From Candidatus Zixiibacteriota bacterium (GTDB taxonomy: Bacteria; Zixibacteria; MSB-5A5; GN15; FEB-12): a DNA stretch of 64,000 nt. The position numbers and the translations under genes were made by a program. The stretch covers positions 62,001 to 126,000 of the forward strand of contig JANQPI010000010.1 of NCBI GenBank assembly GCA_028289585.1. Direction: 5' to 3'. The notes under the pieces were generated by a model. That model worked only from the letters and a program-made list of their open reading frames with translations, had not been told where the DNA came from and searched no databases. Below are positions 51,439 to 61,089 of this stretch, in pieces; the stretch's first letter is position 1; the number at the start of each line of letters is the position of its first letter.

Positions 51439-51880
51439 GACAGAGCTCTCCTCGTGTGCGACGCCACCGCTGATAGCGTGGCGAAAAGCGTTGCGTCATT
51501 GTGAGACAAGTATACATGGCGATATTTCTGGGGTCAATTGGGGGGCCTGCACATCAGCGTTAGGTAGTTGTCGGTAGGGGACTTATCCGTTAGGGTGCGA
51601 CCGCAAAGTCTGCGTGCGCAGTTTCAACGACGCAATTTCCGCGTTTTTTCCGTTGACTCAGCGTCGGCTACCTGCTTACCTCGGGCGTTCGCTAGGGAGG
51701 AGCGATCCCACGAGGGACGAGGAAACAACACGACAATCGAATCGGAACTGTAGACAGGCGATCGACGGCCTCTGTGCCGTTTGGTTGTAATCACAAACTG
51801 TCTGGAGGCATTGCGGGAAGGCTGCGATGTCACAGGCTGTCGCGTGTCTGGCTGCCCGACACGGGAGGAGGAGAATCAGT
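51439..51880. other. Divergent region between M32 peptidase and subtilisin
   Basis: I see no gene here. A TTGACT at 51653-51658 has no good -10 partner, so no promoter is called. The strong ribosome site GGGAGGAGGAG is just before ATG 51881. Confidence 0.5.
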
Positions 51881-54742
51881 ATGCGAAGAGTCGTTACAGT
51901 ACTAGCAGCAGCAATGTTGCTGATTCCGTCGGTAAGTTTTGCGGTAGACCAGCCGCGTCACGCAGACGTGGCACCTGTACCTGACAACATTCCGGATTTC
52001 TTTGGGTATGTGCCGGGCGAGATTATCGTCGTTTTCAAGGAATCCCCGGATGAATCGCGGGCGCGTCGGGATGCTAACGGCGCATTGGCGATCGGCGTCG
52101 AGTCGCTGGATGAGCTCGCTCGTCAGTACCGGGTTTCGGAGCTGGAGCAATTGTTTGTGGGGGCGCGACCCAAGGTTCTGGAAGGACGACCGTACGATCT
52201 GTCCCGTCACTACCGCGTTCGGTTCGACAACGGTGATGCGGTCGAAGATGTCGTTGCTGCCTATCAAGCCGATCCGAATGTCGCCTCGGCCGAGCCGATC
52301 GGTATTCACCGGCTCTATGCAACCCCCAACGACGGATTCTATGCCCAGCAGTGGCATCTGAATCGCGCTGATGATAACGACATCGACGCTCCCGAAGCTT
52401 GGGATACCGAAACCGGATCGTCCACGATCACGGTGGCTATCCTCGATAGTGGTGTGCGTTACTACCACAAGGACCTGGGGGGGGTGAATGCCTCGTCGAC
52501 CAATCCGACCGCGGCCGACGGAAACATGTGGATTAACCTCGCCGAAAAGAACGGTACCCCCGGCATCGATGACGATGGCAACGGCTTTGTCGATGACTGG
52601 GTTGGTTGGGACTTCGTCAACGGCGCTTCCCAGTGTTGGAGTGGCGAAGACTGTAATGGCCAAGACAATGATCCGCGCGACTTCAACGGTCACGGAACGC
52701 ATTGCGCGGGTAATGTTGGAGCAATCAATAATAACGGTTACGCGACTGCATCACCCTCGGGCGGCTATGGCAACGGTACGCTTCAGGCAACCGCCAATGG
52801 CGTGAAGGTCATGGCGTGCCGAATTGGTTGGTCGGGTAGCTTTTTTGGTCAAGAGGTTGGCTATGTCCGGATGGACTTCATTGCGCAGGCTCTTTACTAC
52901 GCCGCCGATAACGGTGCTCAGATCGCATCGTGCAGCTGGGGCTCCTCCAATAGCGGTGGCCTCGCTGCTGCCCTGAACTATTTCCTCGCTAGCGGTGGAC
53001 TGATTTTCAAGGCTGCCGGAAATGATGGTAGTCAAACTGCTGACTACATGGGCAATCGTACTGACATCATCAATGTCGCGGCAACCGACACCACCGATAA
53101 CAAGGCCGATTTCTCAACCTACGGAACCTGGATTGACATTAGTGCTCCGGGTACTGGAATCCTCAGTTCTTATCACGTTCATCAAGACCCGGCTGGCGAC
53201 TATGTGTCGACACTCGACGGTACCTCGATGGCGACTCCATTGGCTGCTTCAGTCGCGGCCTTGATCTGGTCACAGAATCCCGGATGGAGTGCAACCCAGG
53301 TCCGCGATCATCTGTTTGCCACCGCCGACAACATTGACGCTTCTCTATCCGCTCAATACATCGGTCGTATGGGGGCTGGTCGCATCAACGCCGCGGCCGC
53401 CGTGGCCGGTGGTGGTAGCAGCAATCCGCCGGTGGCCGACTTCACAGGATCGCCGACATCGGGCACCGCTCCGCTTGCCGTCTCATTCAGCGACCAGTCG
53501 ACCAACAGCCCAACCTCGTGGTCGTGGACGTTCGGGGATGGCGGTTCGTCGAGCGCCCAGAATCCGTCGCACACGTACAGCGCTCCCGGCACGTATTCGG
53601 TTTCGCTGACCGTAACCAATGCCGACGGATCTGATACCGAAACCAAGACGAATTACATTACCGTAAACCCGGCTTGTACTGCACCAGTTGCGAACTTCAG
53701 TGGCAACCCCACTTCTGGCACCGCACCACTGGCAGTTAGTTTCACTGATCTGTCCTCTAACGCCAGCTCGTGGAGCTGGGACTTTGGCGATGGGGGCAGT
53801 TCATCAGCCGCCAATCCGTCTCATACTTATGCGAGTGCCGGGACCTACACCGTGTCGCTTACCGTAACCAACGCCTGTGGCAGCGATAGCGAAACGAAGA
53901 CCGGATACGTCACTGTAACGTCAGGTGGCGGCACTGGTGAGGTCACCCTCACGTTCGATGACTTTGAGGGTGGTTTCGGAAACTACGTCGATGGCGGCAA
54001 TGATTGCCGCCGGTACACCGGTGGTACGTACGCCTGGAGCGGGCGTGCGGCGATTAACATTCAGGACAACTCAGGCGTGGCGTCGTCGTTCTATCACGCT
54101 ACCGGTTATGATGTTTCCGCCTACACGTATCAGCAGGTCGAGTTTTACTTCATCGCGATCAGTATGGAGAACCGTGAAGACTTCTTCGTTGAGTACTACA
54201 ACGGCTCGTCGTGGGTACTGCTCGCCTCATTCGTGCGTGGTGTCGATTTCCAGAACGGAACGTTCTATAACGGAGTGGTAAGTTGGAATTCCAGTCAAGT
54301 TGCGTTCCCGACGAACGCGCAGCTTCGATTCCGGTGTGATGCCAGTGGCAATCGAGACGATGTCCTGATCGACGACGTTACGTGGAAGGCATCCGATGCA
54401 CCGATTACAACGACCAGCGGTGCCACACCGACCGATGTAATCGTCAGTGTTGCCGAGTTTGAAAGCGACGAAGTCGCCGATGATTTCACGCTCGATCAGA
54501 ACTTCCCGAATCCGTTTAACCCGTCGACAACGATCGCGTATAGCCTCGCCGAACCGGCGGATGTTCGCCTTGATATTTTCAATGTTCTCGGCCAGCGTGT
54601 TGCCACGCTAGTGAATGCGCATCAGTCGGCCGGTGCGTATGAGGCGGTTTGGGATGCACGAGCTCAAGCCTCGGGAGTCTATCTCTACCGTCTGACAGTC
54701 GGAGACGAAATCGAGACACGTCGCATGCTGCTGCTCAAGTAG
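51881..54742 (+). CDS. Secreted subtilisin-like protease with two PKD domains and type IX tail
   Basis: This roughly 953-residue protein has a signal peptide (RRVVTVLAAAMLLIPSVSFA) followed by a propeptide region. The S8 domain has D189 (AILDSGV), H271 (NGHGTHCAG) and S449 (DGTSMATPLA). Two PKD domains follow (VADFTGSPTSGTAPLAVSFS, then VANFSGNPTSGTAPLAVSFT), each ending in an ETKT-NYITV or TGYVTV strand. After a beta-rich domain of about 170 residues comes the sorting tail: NFPNPFNPSTTIAYSLAEPA, DIFNVLGQRVATLVNAHQSA, ASGVYLYRLTVGDEIETRRM. It is predicted to be a cell-surface or secreted endopeptidase. A terminator follows at 54771. Confidence 0.93.
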   Translation: MRRVVTVLAAAMLLIPSVSFAVDQPRHADVAPVPDNIPDFFGYVPGEIIVVFKESPDESRARRDANGALAIGVESLDELARQYRVSELEQLFVGARPKVLEGRPYDLSRHYRVRFDNGDAVEDVVAAYQADPNVASAEPIGIHRLYATPNDGFYAQQWHLNRADDNDIDAPEAWDTETGSSTITVAILDSGVRYYHKDLGGVNASSTNPTAADGNMWINLAEKNGTPGIDDDGNGFVDDWVGWDFVNGASQCWSGEDCNGQDNDPRDFNGHGTHCAGNVGAINNNGYATASPSGGYGNGTLQATANGVKVMACRIGWSGSFFGQEVGYVRMDFIAQALYYAADNGAQIASCSWGSSNSGGLAAALNYFLASGGLIFKAAGNDGSQTADYMGNRTDIINVAATDTTDNKADFSTYGTWIDISAPGTGILSSYHVHQDPAGDYVSTLDGTSMATPLAASVAALIWSQNPGWSATQVRDHLFATADNIDASLSAQYIGRMGAGRINAAAAVAGGGSSNPPVADFTGSPTSGTAPLAVSFSDQSTNSPTSWSWTFGDGGSSSAQNPSHTYSAPGTYSVSLTVTNADGSDTETKTNYITVNPACTAPVANFSGNPTSGTAPLAVSFTDLSSNASSWSWDFGDGGSSSAANPSHTYASAGTYTVSLTVTNACGSDSETKTGYVTVTSGGGTGEVTLTFDDFEGGFGNYVDGGNDCRRYTGGTYAWSGRAAINIQDNSGVASSFYHATGYDVSAYTYQQVEFYFIAISMENREDFFVEYYNGSSWVLLASFVRGVDFQNGTFYNGVVSWNSSQVAFPTNAQLRFRCDASGNRDDVLIDDVTWKASDAPITTTSGATPTDVIVSVAEFESDEVADDFTLDQNFPNPFNPSTTIAYSLAEPADVRLDIFNVLGQRVATLVNAHQSAGAYEAVWDARAQASGVYLYRLTVGDEIETRRMLLLK

Positions 54743-54770
54743 TCACTACTCAGTTATCTTGATCTTCTGT

Positions 54771-54804
54771 ACGGAGGGCTGCCTGTTGGCGACCCTCCGT
54801 TTTT
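54771..54804 (+). terminator. Terminator of the subtilisin gene
   Basis: ACGGAGGG and CCCTCCGT form the outer 8-base stem, with GCC/GGC pairing inside the loop, then TTTTTG. Confidence 0.85.
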
Positions 54805-54918
54805 GTTCCTGAGTTTCGCCGGTGCCCTCCCTTGCGCCGTTCTCGCCATTCCTGCTATATTGTGGCACGGGGATGGACGGCCGAGTGCGTTTCTGTCGCG
54901 GCGGCCAGGAGCAAAGCT

Positions 54919-56832
54919 ATGTTGCGTCTTTTCGTCGTTGTGAGCGTTTTGGCAACCGTTCTCCCTGTCGCCGCGGTTCCGGACTGGGCGAAAGAGGTCA
55001 TTGCCCAGCCTGTTCCGGAAACTGATTTCGCGGCTTCGTCGGTCACCCTCTTCTATCACGTCGATCTTGAAGTCCGTAAGAATGGAGAGTGCATTCGGCG
55101 TGAACGTCGCGTTGAGTTGGGGCTGCGCCACTATGTTTCGTTGACCAATTGGCTCTACGGTCACCAGTACACTCGGCTCAAGAAAGCCAAGGCCTGGCTT
55201 CTTGATGGTGATCACGAAGTGCAGGATCGCATGGATAAAGATGATGTCATCGTGATCGGCGATTGGTATGACGGTGACTACGTCTATACCGATGATCAGG
55301 ACATAATCTTGGGGTGGCCATCTCTCGATTCGGGTTCCATCGGCGTATTCGAGAGCGAGATGGTCATTCGTCCGCCCTGGTCAGCCTGCTACCAGGCGGT
55401 GACGATCCACGTACAGGAACCGATTCTTCGTGCCTACGTCACTGTCGATCTGCCGAACGAATGGGGGCTCAGTTATCACTACTCCGGAAGCGCCACCGAT
55501 CCGGTTCGGGATCCCGCCGAAAACTCCTGGCGGTGGACATTTGGCCCGTTGTCGTTCGTTCCCGACGAGCCGATGATGCCGGATTGGTTGACCGTGATGA
55601 GCGTTCTACAGATTCAGGCACACGACCTACAGTCACGCCGGGCCGAACTCCGACAGAGCAGTTGGGAGGCTGTCTCTGACTGGGTTACGTCTATCCATAA
55701 TCCTCCGGCCGACCCGACCACCGAGGTTACCGGAATCTTCTCCGGCACGGGGCTCGACAACTGGCGCGACAAGTTGCAGTACTTCCAGAAGTCGATTCGT
55801 TACACCTCTCTCTCGATCGGCGAAGGACGATTCATCCCCCGTTCAGCCAGCGAGACCCTCCGGGCTCGCTTTGGTGACTGCAAGGATAAGGCCGCATTGG
55901 CGCGCGCTGTGCTAACCTACAGCGGCGTGCCGTCGGCATCCGTCCTGACCGCGGTATTGGACCCGTTTGTCGATTCGTTCGCAACGCCCTTTCAATTCAA
56001 TCACTGCATCGTGGGCGTGCCGGCCTCAACTCTCCATCCCACCGACTACTCTCCGGCAGCACGGGTCGGCGATTGGGTGCTCTATGATCCAACCGATGAA
56101 TCGACGCCGTTCGGTGAGTTACCGCCAATACTCAGAGGTGCGCCAGTACTTGTCATCGATTCGTCGACCACCGAACCGCAGTGGATAACCGAACCGACCA
56201 CCGCAGACTATGGCAGCAATCAGACGATCACGATTACGGTCAACGAACGTGGAGACGTCCAAGTCGATGGTACTAAGCAGTTATCAACTCTCACCAGTCG
56301 ACTGCAGCGCTACTTTCTTCACTCGATCGGTCCTGATCTCTACCGTGATTCGGCGCTCGTATCCTGGACTGAGCAGGGTTGGTCCATGACGGAATTCGTC
56401 ATCGATTCGTCAGGTTCGGAGTGGACGATTACGTTCGCCGGGTTCAATGATCGCTTCGCACGCGAGATGGATGGGTATCTCGTCCTGCCGTCACTTCCGC
56501 AGCTCCTGGTCCCGTTCGACCACTTGCCCGACGGCCCGCGGCATCACGCCATCGATTTGACCGTTCCGCGAGAAAGTACCCGTGAAATTGAATGGCGTCT
56601 TCCCGAGGGGTGGCGGCTTTCGGATGAGTATCCGGAGTTTAGTTACGAGTCAGATATTGGGTTACTGTTCAGTCAGTTGCACTCAACCGATCAGGGTGTG
56701 CGCCTCTCGATTCAGCATCGGGTCGAGGGGGGAGTTTGGCCGAAAGAGTGGTATGAGGAAGTCCAGCAACTCGGTCGGGTCATTGACCGGGTAAACCGCC
56801 TGCGACTGCTGCTCGAACAGGAGGAGACGTGA
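54919..56832 (+). CDS. DUF3857/transglutaminase-like exported protein with intact triad
   Basis: This 637-residue protein has a signal peptide (MLRLFVVVSVLATVLPVAAV) and CAGGAG before the ATG. Residues 30-250 are the DUF3857 beta domain. A transglutaminase-like domain follows with a Cys-His-Asp set: C321 (RFGDCKDKAALARAVL), H362 (FNHCIVGV) and D390 (WVLYDPTDESTPFGELPP). These proteases or transamidases cut or cross-link amide bonds; the target is unknown. It is the first of three related genes, and the next starts inside its stop codon. An upstream frame from 54832 runs through the terminator region and is ignored. Confidence 0.85.
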   Translation: MLRLFVVVSVLATVLPVAAVPDWAKEVIAQPVPETDFAASSVTLFYHVDLEVRKNGECIRRERRVELGLRHYVSLTNWLYGHQYTRLKKAKAWLLDGDHEVQDRMDKDDVIVIGDWYDGDYVYTDDQDIILGWPSLDSGSIGVFESEMVIRPPWSACYQAVTIHVQEPILRAYVTVDLPNEWGLSYHYSGSATDPVRDPAENSWRWTFGPLSFVPDEPMMPDWLTVMSVLQIQAHDLQSRRAELRQSSWEAVSDWVTSIHNPPADPTTEVTGIFSGTGLDNWRDKLQYFQKSIRYTSLSIGEGRFIPRSASETLRARFGDCKDKAALARAVLTYSGVPSASVLTAVLDPFVDSFATPFQFNHCIVGVPASTLHPTDYSPAARVGDWVLYDPTDESTPFGELPPILRGAPVLVIDSSTTEPQWITEPTTADYGSNQTITITVNERGDVQVDGTKQLSTLTSRLQRYFLHSIGPDLYRDSALVSWTEQGWSMTEFVIDSSGSEWTITFAGFNDRFAREMDGYLVLPSLPQLLVPFDHLPDGPRHHAIDLTVPRESTREIEWRLPEGWRLSDEYPEFSYESDIGLLFSQLHSTDQGVRLSIQHRVEGGVWPKEWYEEVQQLGRVIDRVNRLRLLLEQEET

Positions 56833-58856
56833 TGCGATTCCTGGCGATTGTCATCGCGAGTCTTGTTGTTATCGCCACATCAAGTATGAGTCAGGTACGA
56901 GACTACGACTGGCCCGATATCCCGTCCTGGGTGTGGGAATTGTCGACCGTCGATTCGCTGGCCGACTATGACCTTGTTTATGTCGAATGGGAGATGGTGG
57001 AGGACCATCGCGAGCTCACCCGGCGGGACAAAGTAACTCGTAGCTATCGCTACCGATGGCGTGTGCTTGGAGAGCAGGGTCGAGAGATCGCCGATCATGT
57101 CATCTCTCGATCATCTCGTAGCATGAAAGTAAAGCAGATATCCGGTCGGGTTGTTCGTCCCAACGGTGCCGTCGTCGAATTGACGCGTGACGATCTACGG
57201 GAACGGGAGACTCTTGCGTTCGGCGACGAGAAGATAACCGAGACCTACGTCGTCTTTCCGGGGGTCGAATCGGATTGTGTGATCGATCTCTTTTGGAAAA
57301 TGGAATCAGAGGCACCGTTGCGGACGATAGAGTTCCAGGCGGACTATCCGATTCTTTCTGCCCGTGTCGTTTGGCATCCGGATCTTCCCAATTTATCGCG
57401 GGCCGATGAGCGTCGCCGATATTTCAACCTCGGCCCCCGTGAGAGCAGCCGCGTTCCTCACTACTACCTCTCCGGTTTCGGGGAGATACCATTCGACGTA
57501 CAGGAGATTCAGAAGGACGGTTTTCTCGAAACACTCGTGTTTACCGCCGACCAGCTGCCGGCCGCAAGCCCGATCGATTACTGGATACCGGAATCCGAGC
57601 AGGTAGCTCGGCTCTATGTTTACTACACGCGAACCCAATCTCCCCACGAGTATTGGAGTGCCTACTCGAAGAATGTCCACGACGTTCGACATCGCATGTT
57701 GGAGCGGGCTCCCTCGCTTAACCTCTTGGTCGAAAGTCGATGGGATCGGAGTTGGCCAGCACGCGAACTGGCGGTGGCCGTCAACACATGGGTCCGAGAT
57801 TCAATCGCGATCATCAGTGACTCGTATGTCGATGGCGAGATGTCCATTCACGTTCCCACCCCCCTTCGTCTGGAGTACATCGTTTCCATGCGTCGGGCGT
57901 ACGAAAGCGATCTCACCGAGGTCATCTGGGCGCTCCTGCAGACGTTGGGTGTCGATGCGCGGTTGGTGTATGCCGCGAATCGTGAACGCCGTGTCGTGCA
58001 TCGACCTCTCAAGCTTCTTCAGTTTACGGACTTTCTCCTGGCAATTCCGGAGCCTGGTCCGACTTCGGAAACCGAAGAGTTTTTCTTCTTTGGTCCCTAC
58101 TACCCAGAGTATGTCGAAGGACAACTCCCCTGGTTTCTTGAGAACACGAGTGTGCTGATCGGGGGCGAACCGGATCGTCCGTTCCGACCGACAGGCTACT
58201 CGCCCTCAGACATGAATCGCTCCTCGACCCGGATTGCCATCCAGATTGATTCGGCATCCACTACGGGTTCGCTCTCCTACACCATGACCGGACACCCGTC
58301 CTGGATTTGGCGTATGCCGCCAACGGGGATGCGCGACGAAGATATTGCTCAGATGGCAGCCGAGGCGTTCGATTCTCTTTGGCTAGCCCTTTCCTTTGAT
58401 TCGTTGTCGTTTTCCAATCTAAGCGATGCCAGTCGACCGATCGTTTTCGATGCTCGAGTTGCGTTTTCAGAAGATCCGATTTCGGAGATTGGCGGGCGGC
58501 GCTTTATTGATCCCGCTACCTATCTGCGAAACTGGGAGAATCCCTTTGGCCCCAAACGGACAAAACCCGTCATTTATCCGGGGACATTCTTGTCGGTCGA
58601 TACTGTCGTTTTGGTACTCTCTCCCGATCTTGCGATTGATGCCGAGGAGATCGATACTTCGTTTACTAATGCGGTCGGCGCCTTTTCTCTTCATCTATGG
58701 GAGCAGCACGATACGCTCCGGCTCGCGCGAACCGTCGAACTTTCCGTCCCGGTGATTGACACGTCGGCATACGGAGACCTGCGTGAGCTCTTCGCGGCGC
58801 CATTGGCTTTTACCAGTCTGCCGCTCTCCGTTGTGGCTAGCGAGAGAGCGCCGTAA
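56832..58856 (+). CDS. DUF3857-type exported paralogue without catalytic triad
   Basis: This roughly 674-residue protein has a signal peptide (MRFLAIVIASLVVIATSSMS). The DUF3857 domain (EMVEDHRELTRRDKVTRSYR, SGRVVRPNGAVVELTRDD, GVESDCVIDLFWKMESEAP) is clear. In the transglutaminase position the family GDCKDKA is replaced by RRAYESD (before LTEVIWALLQTLGVDARLVY), and NH and DPTD are replaced by TDFLLAI and PYYPEYVEGQLP. All three catalytic residues therefore appear lost. It begins inside the previous stop codon (TGATG). It may bind rather than cut, or support its neighbour. Confidence 0.8.
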   Translation: MRFLAIVIASLVVIATSSMSQVRDYDWPDIPSWVWELSTVDSLADYDLVYVEWEMVEDHRELTRRDKVTRSYRYRWRVLGEQGREIADHVISRSSRSMKVKQISGRVVRPNGAVVELTRDDLRERETLAFGDEKITETYVVFPGVESDCVIDLFWKMESEAPLRTIEFQADYPILSARVVWHPDLPNLSRADERRRYFNLGPRESSRVPHYYLSGFGEIPFDVQEIQKDGFLETLVFTADQLPAASPIDYWIPESEQVARLYVYYTRTQSPHEYWSAYSKNVHDVRHRMLERAPSLNLLVESRWDRSWPARELAVAVNTWVRDSIAIISDSYVDGEMSIHVPTPLRLEYIVSMRRAYESDLTEVIWALLQTLGVDARLVYAANRERRVVHRPLKLLQFTDFLLAIPEPGPTSETEEFFFFGPYYPEYVEGQLPWFLENTSVLIGGEPDRPFRPTGYSPSDMNRSSTRIAIQIDSASTTGSLSYTMTGHPSWIWRMPPTGMRDEDIAQMAAEAFDSLWLALSFDSLSFSNLSDASRPIVFDARVAFSEDPISEIGGRRFIDPATYLRNWENPFGPKRTKPVIYPGTFLSVDTVVLVLSPDLAIDAEEIDTSFTNAVGAFSLHLWEQHDTLRLARTVELSVPVIDTSAYGDLRELFAAPLAFTSLPLSVVASERAP

Positions 58857-58912
58857 GGAATAGGTGATCGCAGCGTGAGGGCGTGGTGCCACTCCCCGTT
58901 GGAGGGGTCACT

Positions 58913-61009
58913 GTGAAGCCAAACTGTTTGTTTCGTTTGTTCGCGGTTGTCGTTTGCACAACTGTCGTTCCAACGGCAGTCGCCGATGACAGGGCAATTG
59001 CGTGGAAGCCAATTCCTGACTCCATCTGGAAGATGTCAAGTGATTCACAGTTTGCAGGTCAAGCGGCAGTCTGTGTCAATCATGACATCACGATTGATCA
59101 TCGCAAACTAGCCGACGACAAAGTCCGACACACGGTCTGGAAACGCTACCGTGTCCTCAGCGACGCCGGACGGGCGATAGCAGACCAGCGCATCGGCTAC
59201 GCCCTCGGTGGGGCAAAGGTCAGGAGCCTGGCCGGTCGCGTTGTTTATCCTGATGGTCGCGAAGTTGCTGTCGGGCTGGACGATACCCAGACTCGGGAAC
59301 GGTCGATCCCTGGAGGGGATGACTTGTTAGAGACTTTTCTTGTCATGCCGGGCGTTTCTAATGACTGTGTGGTCGATCTGTGGTGGGAAACCGAGCCCGA
59401 AGCTCCGATCTTTGGCTGGCGACTACAGCAGGATGTGACGATCCTTTCTACAACCGTCACCTGGTATCCGATGCTTGTGTTACCCGAGTTGGGCTCAGAC
59501 TTCTTTGAAAACCTCCGAATACTCGGGGAGGCCGATCAGAATTCCCCCCAGTACGTTGCTTTCAATCTGAATTCCACCGCATTTGACGTGAATGCGATCC
59601 CAGCTCGCCGCGACTTAGAGGCCTATCGCTTCGATTTCGGCGTCATGCCACCGTTAACCGTGCTGCCGTTCTCCCTGCCGCCGAACGCCCAGGGGACACA
59701 ACTCCATATCTATTATGCGACCAGTGATGATTACCATGTCTATTGGGCGTCACTGTCGGCGCAGCTTCCCGAGACAGTTTCAGACTTTCTCGACAACAAG
59801 AAGAAACTTAAGGCCTTCGCGGAGTCACGATGGGACGCGGAGAGCGATCCACGGGAGCTCGCCAAAGCCATCACGATATGGCTTAGAGATTCGCTGGCGG
59901 CGTTTGAGTTGATGACACCGGGGGAGCAAAGGAACGTGAAGGCGAAGAATCTCCGCAAGGCGACCCGCATCCTCGATCGACGCATCGCGCTGGAGCAAAA
60001 TCTGCCGGTGCTTGCCTATGGTCTGCTGAGAGCGCTTGGCGTTGACGTTCGTCTTGCGAAGGCGCTATCGCGAGGCCACGGGTTGTTCATCGAGAAAGCC
60101 AAATACTGGCAGTTTGATCGCACGCTTCTTGCACTCCCGACCGGTCCCGCCGCTAATCCGACGGCCTCGCTGTTCTTCTTTGACCCCGGGTGTCGCGTCT
60201 GTCCCTTCGGGCAGCTGCCGTGGACGTATGAGAATGTGAGCGCGCTGATCAGCGAGGAAGCGCAGGTCATTCCGGTCGATGACGGGTCTGAGATTGGCCT
60301 AACATTCACGCGTATCGATAACGAGCCGATCCGCTCAACGGGTTACTCGTCAGCCAGGGAGAACGCCGTTCGGATTACGTCGAATCTGGTCCTGAGTGGC
60401 GACGGCTCCGCCCGCGGTACGTTCGAGTATCAACTCAACGGCCAGAACGGATCGTTTAGCCGCGCTGTGTATGCAGGCGTGTCGGAACCTCAGATCGCCG
60501 AATTCCTCGTTACCCGGTTCGACACGATATGGCCGGGTGTCGATGTCTCCGAGCCGACGATCACCAATCTCACGTCTCCAGAGCAGCCACTGACGGTGAG
60601 TGGTAACGTGGAGACTCGCGACCCGCTGCTGAGCGATATTGCCGGACGCGAGGTGATTGATCCGTCACCGTTATTGCGACCTTGGTCGAATCCGTTCGTC
60701 CTGCCGGACCGTTCGGAGCCAGTCATCTATCCCTTTGCGTTCGAACAGTTTGAGACCGCGGTGGTGACCCTCGACGCTGACCACGAGTTCGAAATGATCC
60801 AGCTCGATACGTCGGTCGTGACGGCTGTGGGCAGTTTTCATCTGCGGATCGCCGCTGGAGGATCAACACTGACGCTTCAACGAAAGATAACACTCTCGTT
60901 GCCGGTGATTCCGGCAGAGTACTACCAAGATCTGCAGGCGATTTTTGCCCATCCACTGTACTTTGCCCAGATGGCGATCCCGGTTCAACGCATCAATCCC
61001 TCTCAGTAG
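58913..61009 (+). CDS. Second DUF3857-type exported paralogue without catalytic Cys
   Basis: This roughly 698-residue protein has a signal peptide (CLFRLFAVVVCTTVVPTAVA) and a GGAGG 7 bases before GTG 58913. It is more similar in layout to the preceding paralogue than to the first: AGRVVYPDGREVAVGLDD, PGVSNDCVVDLWWETEPEAP and SRWDAESDPRELAKAITIWL. In the active-site region RRIALEQNLPVLAYGLLRAL stands where Cys would be, and RTLLALP replaces the His strand; a Asp remains in FFFDPGCRVCPFGQLPW. The two Cys of DPGCRVC are new. It is the third gene of the run, 56 bases after the second. Confidence 0.8.
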   Translation: MKPNCLFRLFAVVVCTTVVPTAVADDRAIAWKPIPDSIWKMSSDSQFAGQAAVCVNHDITIDHRKLADDKVRHTVWKRYRVLSDAGRAIADQRIGYALGGAKVRSLAGRVVYPDGREVAVGLDDTQTRERSIPGGDDLLETFLVMPGVSNDCVVDLWWETEPEAPIFGWRLQQDVTILSTTVTWYPMLVLPELGSDFFENLRILGEADQNSPQYVAFNLNSTAFDVNAIPARRDLEAYRFDFGVMPPLTVLPFSLPPNAQGTQLHIYYATSDDYHVYWASLSAQLPETVSDFLDNKKKLKAFAESRWDAESDPRELAKAITIWLRDSLAAFELMTPGEQRNVKAKNLRKATRILDRRIALEQNLPVLAYGLLRALGVDVRLAKALSRGHGLFIEKAKYWQFDRTLLALPTGPAANPTASLFFFDPGCRVCPFGQLPWTYENVSALISEEAQVIPVDDGSEIGLTFTRIDNEPIRSTGYSSARENAVRITSNLVLSGDGSARGTFEYQLNGQNGSFSRAVYAGVSEPQIAEFLVTRFDTIWPGVDVSEPTITNLTSPEQPLTVSGNVETRDPLLSDIAGREVIDPSPLLRPWSNPFVLPDRSEPVIYPFAFEQFETAVVTLDADHEFEMIQLDTSVVTAVGSFHLRIAAGGSTLTLQRKITLSLPVIPAEYYQDLQAIFAHPLYFAQMAIPVQRINPSQ

Positions 61010-61089
61010 CTGATTGGTCGTTACTTGCGCTGTGGTCCGAGGGGCTCTATGCTGAAACAGGGGAGGAAAGCAGACTGATCGAGGTGATC

